Positions 61,854 to 64,000 of a stretch of 64,000 nucleotides of DNA are shown here, piece after piece. Made by a program: the position numbers and the translations under genes. Origin of the DNA: Acrocarpospora catenulata (GTDB lineage: Bacteria; Actinomycetota; Actinomycetes; Streptosporangiales; Streptosporangiaceae); the NCBI RefSeq assembly GCF_018476525.1, contig NZ_JAHCST010000001.1:1-64000 (forward strand). The letters run 5' to 3'. The notes beneath the pieces were generated by a model, which made no database searches, was not told where the DNA came from, and worked only from the letters and a program-made list of their open reading frames with translations. Position 1 is the first letter of the stretch; each line of letters starts with the position of its first letter.

Positions 61854-62558
61854 TCAGTTTGTGCAGGGTGTCCCGTTGAGGGTGAAGGCGCTGGGCGGGG
61901 TGAAGGGCGTGCCGGAGGCGCTGAAGCCGACCGTGGTCTGCACGCCGGGATTGACGGTGTTGATCCAGATCGCCGGGGTGAACGTCGCGGTGGCGCCGCT
62001 GCGGGTGACCGTGCCGTTGAAGGCGGAGGTCACCGTCATCGTGGTGGGCAGGGTGAACTGCGCGGTCCAGCCGCTGACCGGCGCGGTGGTGGTGTTGATC
62101 AGTGTGATCGTGGCCATGAGCCCCGGGCTGAAGGTGATGATCTGCACCCGGCAGGTCGGCGTGGTGGTGATGGCCAGCGTGCTGAAGGTGCCGGGATCCG
62201 ACCGCGCCGACTGGTTCCCCGCCGCGTCGAACGCGATCACCGCGAACGTGTGCGCGGTGCCAGGGGCCAGCCCGCTGACCGCCTGGAACCGCTCGGCGGC
62301 GCCGACCGTGCGGACGGTGGTCCAGCTGCCGCTCACCAGCTGTTGCAGGTGGTAGCCGGTGACCTGGACGTTGTCGGTGGCCTCGCCCCAGCTCACGTTG
62401 GCGGCCGTGGTGGTGACGCTGCTGAACGTCGGAGCCGGCGGCTTGGACGGGGGTACGGTGTCCACCCCGGCGGACGCGGGTGCGGCGGTGATCGCCGCCA
62501 TCGCCACCGCGACCACGGCGACTGCCAGCCGCCTGAGCACGGCCATACGAGTGTGCAT
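61854..62558 (-). CDS. Secreted fibronectin type III plus CBM2 protein
   Basis: A 234-residue protein. The signal peptide (LRRLAVAVVAVAMAAITAAP, cut near residue 30) is followed by a fibronectin type III domain (PPAPTFSSVTTTAANVSWGE, HTFAVIAFDAAGNQSARSDP) and a C-terminal CBM2-like domain starting TCRVQIITFSPGLMATITLI and ending FTLNGTPCTN. There is no catalytic domain, so it resembles detached accessory modules of polysaccharide-degrading enzymes. The ATG at 62558 follows GGGAG. It is the second CBM2 protein beside the NB-ARC regulator and on the same strand as it. Confidence 0.85.
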   Translation of the reverse strand: MHTRMAVLRRLAVAVVAVAMAAITAAPASAGVDTVPPSKPPAPTFSSVTTTAANVSWGEATDNVQVTGYHLQQLVSGSWTTVRTVGAAERFQAVSGLAPGTAHTFAVIAFDAAGNQSARSDPGTFSTLAITTTPTCRVQIITFSPGLMATITLINTTTAPVSGWTAQFTLPTTMTVTSAFNGTVTRSGATATFTPAIWINTVNPGVQTTVGFSASGTPFTPPSAFTLNGTPCTN

Positions 62559-62780
62559 ACGAGTGAGCTCCCATGACTCGACCGGCGAACCCGCCGGAAG
62601 ACGACAGAACCACCCGCAATGATCGGAACCACGGCCCCGAAACCATCCGAATCCTGGACACGGTTGGACAGCGCCCGGGTTGACCTCACAGCGCGCCTCT
62701 CTCTACTGTGGTTTCGTTCACCTATCGCCCGAATGTGCGTTGAGCGAACAATTGGCGCGGTCCCTAAGGCAGGCGATGAA

Positions 62781-64000
62781 ATGGTTGACCAGAACACACA
62801 GGAAGCGCCGGCGGCTCGGTGCCCGGTCACGGGGCTGGGCTCGGAGTCGATGGCGACCCGGCTGAACCCGTTCGGGCCGGAGTACCTGGACGATCCCTAC
62901 CGGGTGTTCAAAGACGCCCGAGCCGATGCGCGGGCCTATTACAGCGAAGACCTGGGGTACTGGATCCTGACCAGGTACGAGGACATCAGGCAGGTCATCC
63001 GCGACACCGTCAACTTCTCGGCCGACGCCGCCAACACCCCGCTCCAGCCGTTCGGGAAGCCGGTGCTTGAGGAACTGGCCAAGGCCGACTTCCGCCCGGT
63101 GCGCGTGCTCGTGGACAACGACCCACCTGGGCACGTACGCGTGCGGCGCCAGGTCAACAAGGCGTTCAACGCGCAACGGGTGAAGCTGATGGAGGAGCCG
63201 GTCCGCGAGCTGACGCGCCGGCACATCGACCGGTTCGCCGGCCAGCAGGAGGTCGAGTTCGTCTCGGCGCTGGCCTGGCCGCTGCCGGCGCTGGTGCTCT
63301 TCCACCTGTTCGGCATGCCGGACTCCTACCTGGAGGTCGTCAAGAACGGCTCGGCCGACCGGGTCATCCTCACCACCGGCAGGCCGGACGAGCAGGAGGC
63401 GCTGCGGGCGGCCAAGGGCCTCGCCGACTTCTACGCGCTCTGCCGCCAGTTGATCGACGACCGGCTCGAGAACCCCAGGGACGACTTCCCCAGCGACCTC
63501 ATCCGGGCCGGGGAGGGCCAGGAAGAGCCGTTGACCACCCGTGAGCTGGTCCAGGTCATGTACTCGATGCTCTTCGCGGGTCACGAGACCACGACCGGGC
63601 ATCTCACCCACCTGGTCCGGCGCGTGCTGCTGGAGCCGGGCCTGTGGCAGCGGCTGCGCGAGGACCGGAGCCTGATCCCGAACGTGGTGGAGGAGGTCCT
63701 GCGCCTGGAGGCGCCGGTCATCAACTGGCGGCGCCGGGCCAAACACGACGTCGAGGTGGGCGGCGTGACCATCCCCGCCGACGCGAAGATCCTGCTCCTG
63801 CTCGGCTCGGCCAACCACGACGAGGAGTTCTTCGAGGACGCCGACGCGCTTCAGCCCGAGCGCCGCAACGCGCGTCACCACCTGACGTTCGGCTTTGGCG
63901 AGCACCTGTGCCTGGGCGCTCCGCTGGCCCGGCTGGAGGGCCGGGTGGTGCTGGAGGAACTGGTCGACCGCTTCGCGTCGCCGAGCCTGCCGGAACAGGA
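62781..64000 (+). CDS. Cytochrome P450 (runs off the window end)
   Basis: The first 406 codons encode a soluble bacterial P450: N-terminal TRLNPFGPEYLDDPYRVFKD, I-helix MLFAGHETTTGHLTHLV (AGxET oxygen-binding motif), ExxR in VVEEVLRLEAPVINW, and the haem loop TFGFGEHLCLGAPLARLE with the Cys ligand. No stop occurs before the end, so the gene continues. Family members hydroxylate terpenes, polyketides or fatty acids; the substrate is unknown. The ATG at 62781 is preferred. Its redox partners are not in the window. Confidence 0.93.
   Translation, partial: MVDQNTQEAPAARCPVTGLGSESMATRLNPFGPEYLDDPYRVFKDARADARAYYSEDLGYWILTRYEDIRQVIRDTVNFSADAANTPLQPFGKPVLEELAKADFRPVRVLVDNDPPGHVRVRRQVNKAFNAQRVKLMEEPVRELTRRHIDRFAGQQEVEFVSALAWPLPALVLFHLFGMPDSYLEVVKNGSADRVILTTGRPDEQEALRAAKGLADFYALCRQLIDDRLENPRDDFPSDLIRAGEGQEEPLTTRELVQVMYSMLFAGHETTTGHLTHLVRRVLLEPGLWQRLREDRSLIPNVVEEVLRLEAPVINWRRRAKHDVEVGGVTIPADAKILLLLGSANHDEEFFEDADALQPERRNARHHLTFGFGEHLCLGAPLARLEGRVVLEELVDRFASPSLPEQ

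Overview
The window is high-GC DNA with strong G/C third-position bias, many GTG starts and many ATGA/GTGA stop-start overlaps. This is typical of a filamentous actinomycete. The gene set (a CU044_5270-type anti-sigma-like protein, ECF41 and ECF42 sigma factors, a CtpI-like ATPase, a lexapeptide-type RiPP locus and an actinobacterial extracellular contractile injection system) would fit Streptosporangiales or a relative. That placement is an inference. No tRNA, rRNA or CRISPR array was seen.

Layout. 0.2-5.0 kb: an LtrA-like membrane protein translationally coupled to a three-subunit molybdenum hydroxylase resembling PaoABC/YagTSR. 5-9.8 kb: an orphan sensor kinase, an ECF sigma factor with its putative anti-sigma partner, and a heparinase II/III-like protein. 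9.8-14.1 kb: a TetR regulator heading an operon with two half-size ABC exporters, with a palindromic operator in front. 14.5-21.8 kb: a class V lanthipeptide cluster with kinase (LanK), HopA1-like lyase (LanY), a 51-residue precursor, an F420-type reductase (LanJ-like), a Cys decarboxylase (LanD-like), a degenerate kinase (LanX-like candidate) and an M16 peptidase pair. A convergent radical SAM gene follows. Together these predict a small lanthipeptide with a lanthionine ring, a C-terminal AviCys/AviMeCys ring and possibly D-amino acids.

23.4-44.3 kb: an almost gapless contractile injection system (eCIS) operon. It encodes sheath, tube, tail-assembly chaperone, DUF4157 protein, LysM adaptor, VgrG/gpV spike, PAAR-like tip, gp25, gpJ-like and gpI-like baseplate proteins, three tandem paralogous tail fibres, an AAA+ ATPase, a 660-residue probable effector with a nuclease-like C-terminus, and a Pvc16-like terminator. 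A DUF6760-like reading frame in this operon has no start codon and lies in the -1 frame behind a G5 run.

44.5-54.3 kb: housekeeping and accessory genes with signs of decay. They are a carboxylesterase, a truncated gene remnant, an ECF41 sigma gene interrupted by one in-frame TAA next to its intact SDR partner and promoter, a methyltransferase, a crystallin J1-like protein, a protein of the family annotated as 3-methyladenine DNA glycosylase, a sirtuin/DUF2809 pair, a YciI/ECF42 pair and a small membrane protein. 54.2-64 kb: a 45-residue hydrophobic peptide, a CtpI-like tandem P-type ATPase, two secreted CBM2 proteins flanking an HTH/NB-ARC/TPR regulator, and a cytochrome P450 that runs off the end.

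The most interesting material is the lanthipeptide locus, the eCIS effector and fibre array, the startless frame in the eCIS operon, and the nonsense-broken ECF41 gene whose target promoter still looks intact.
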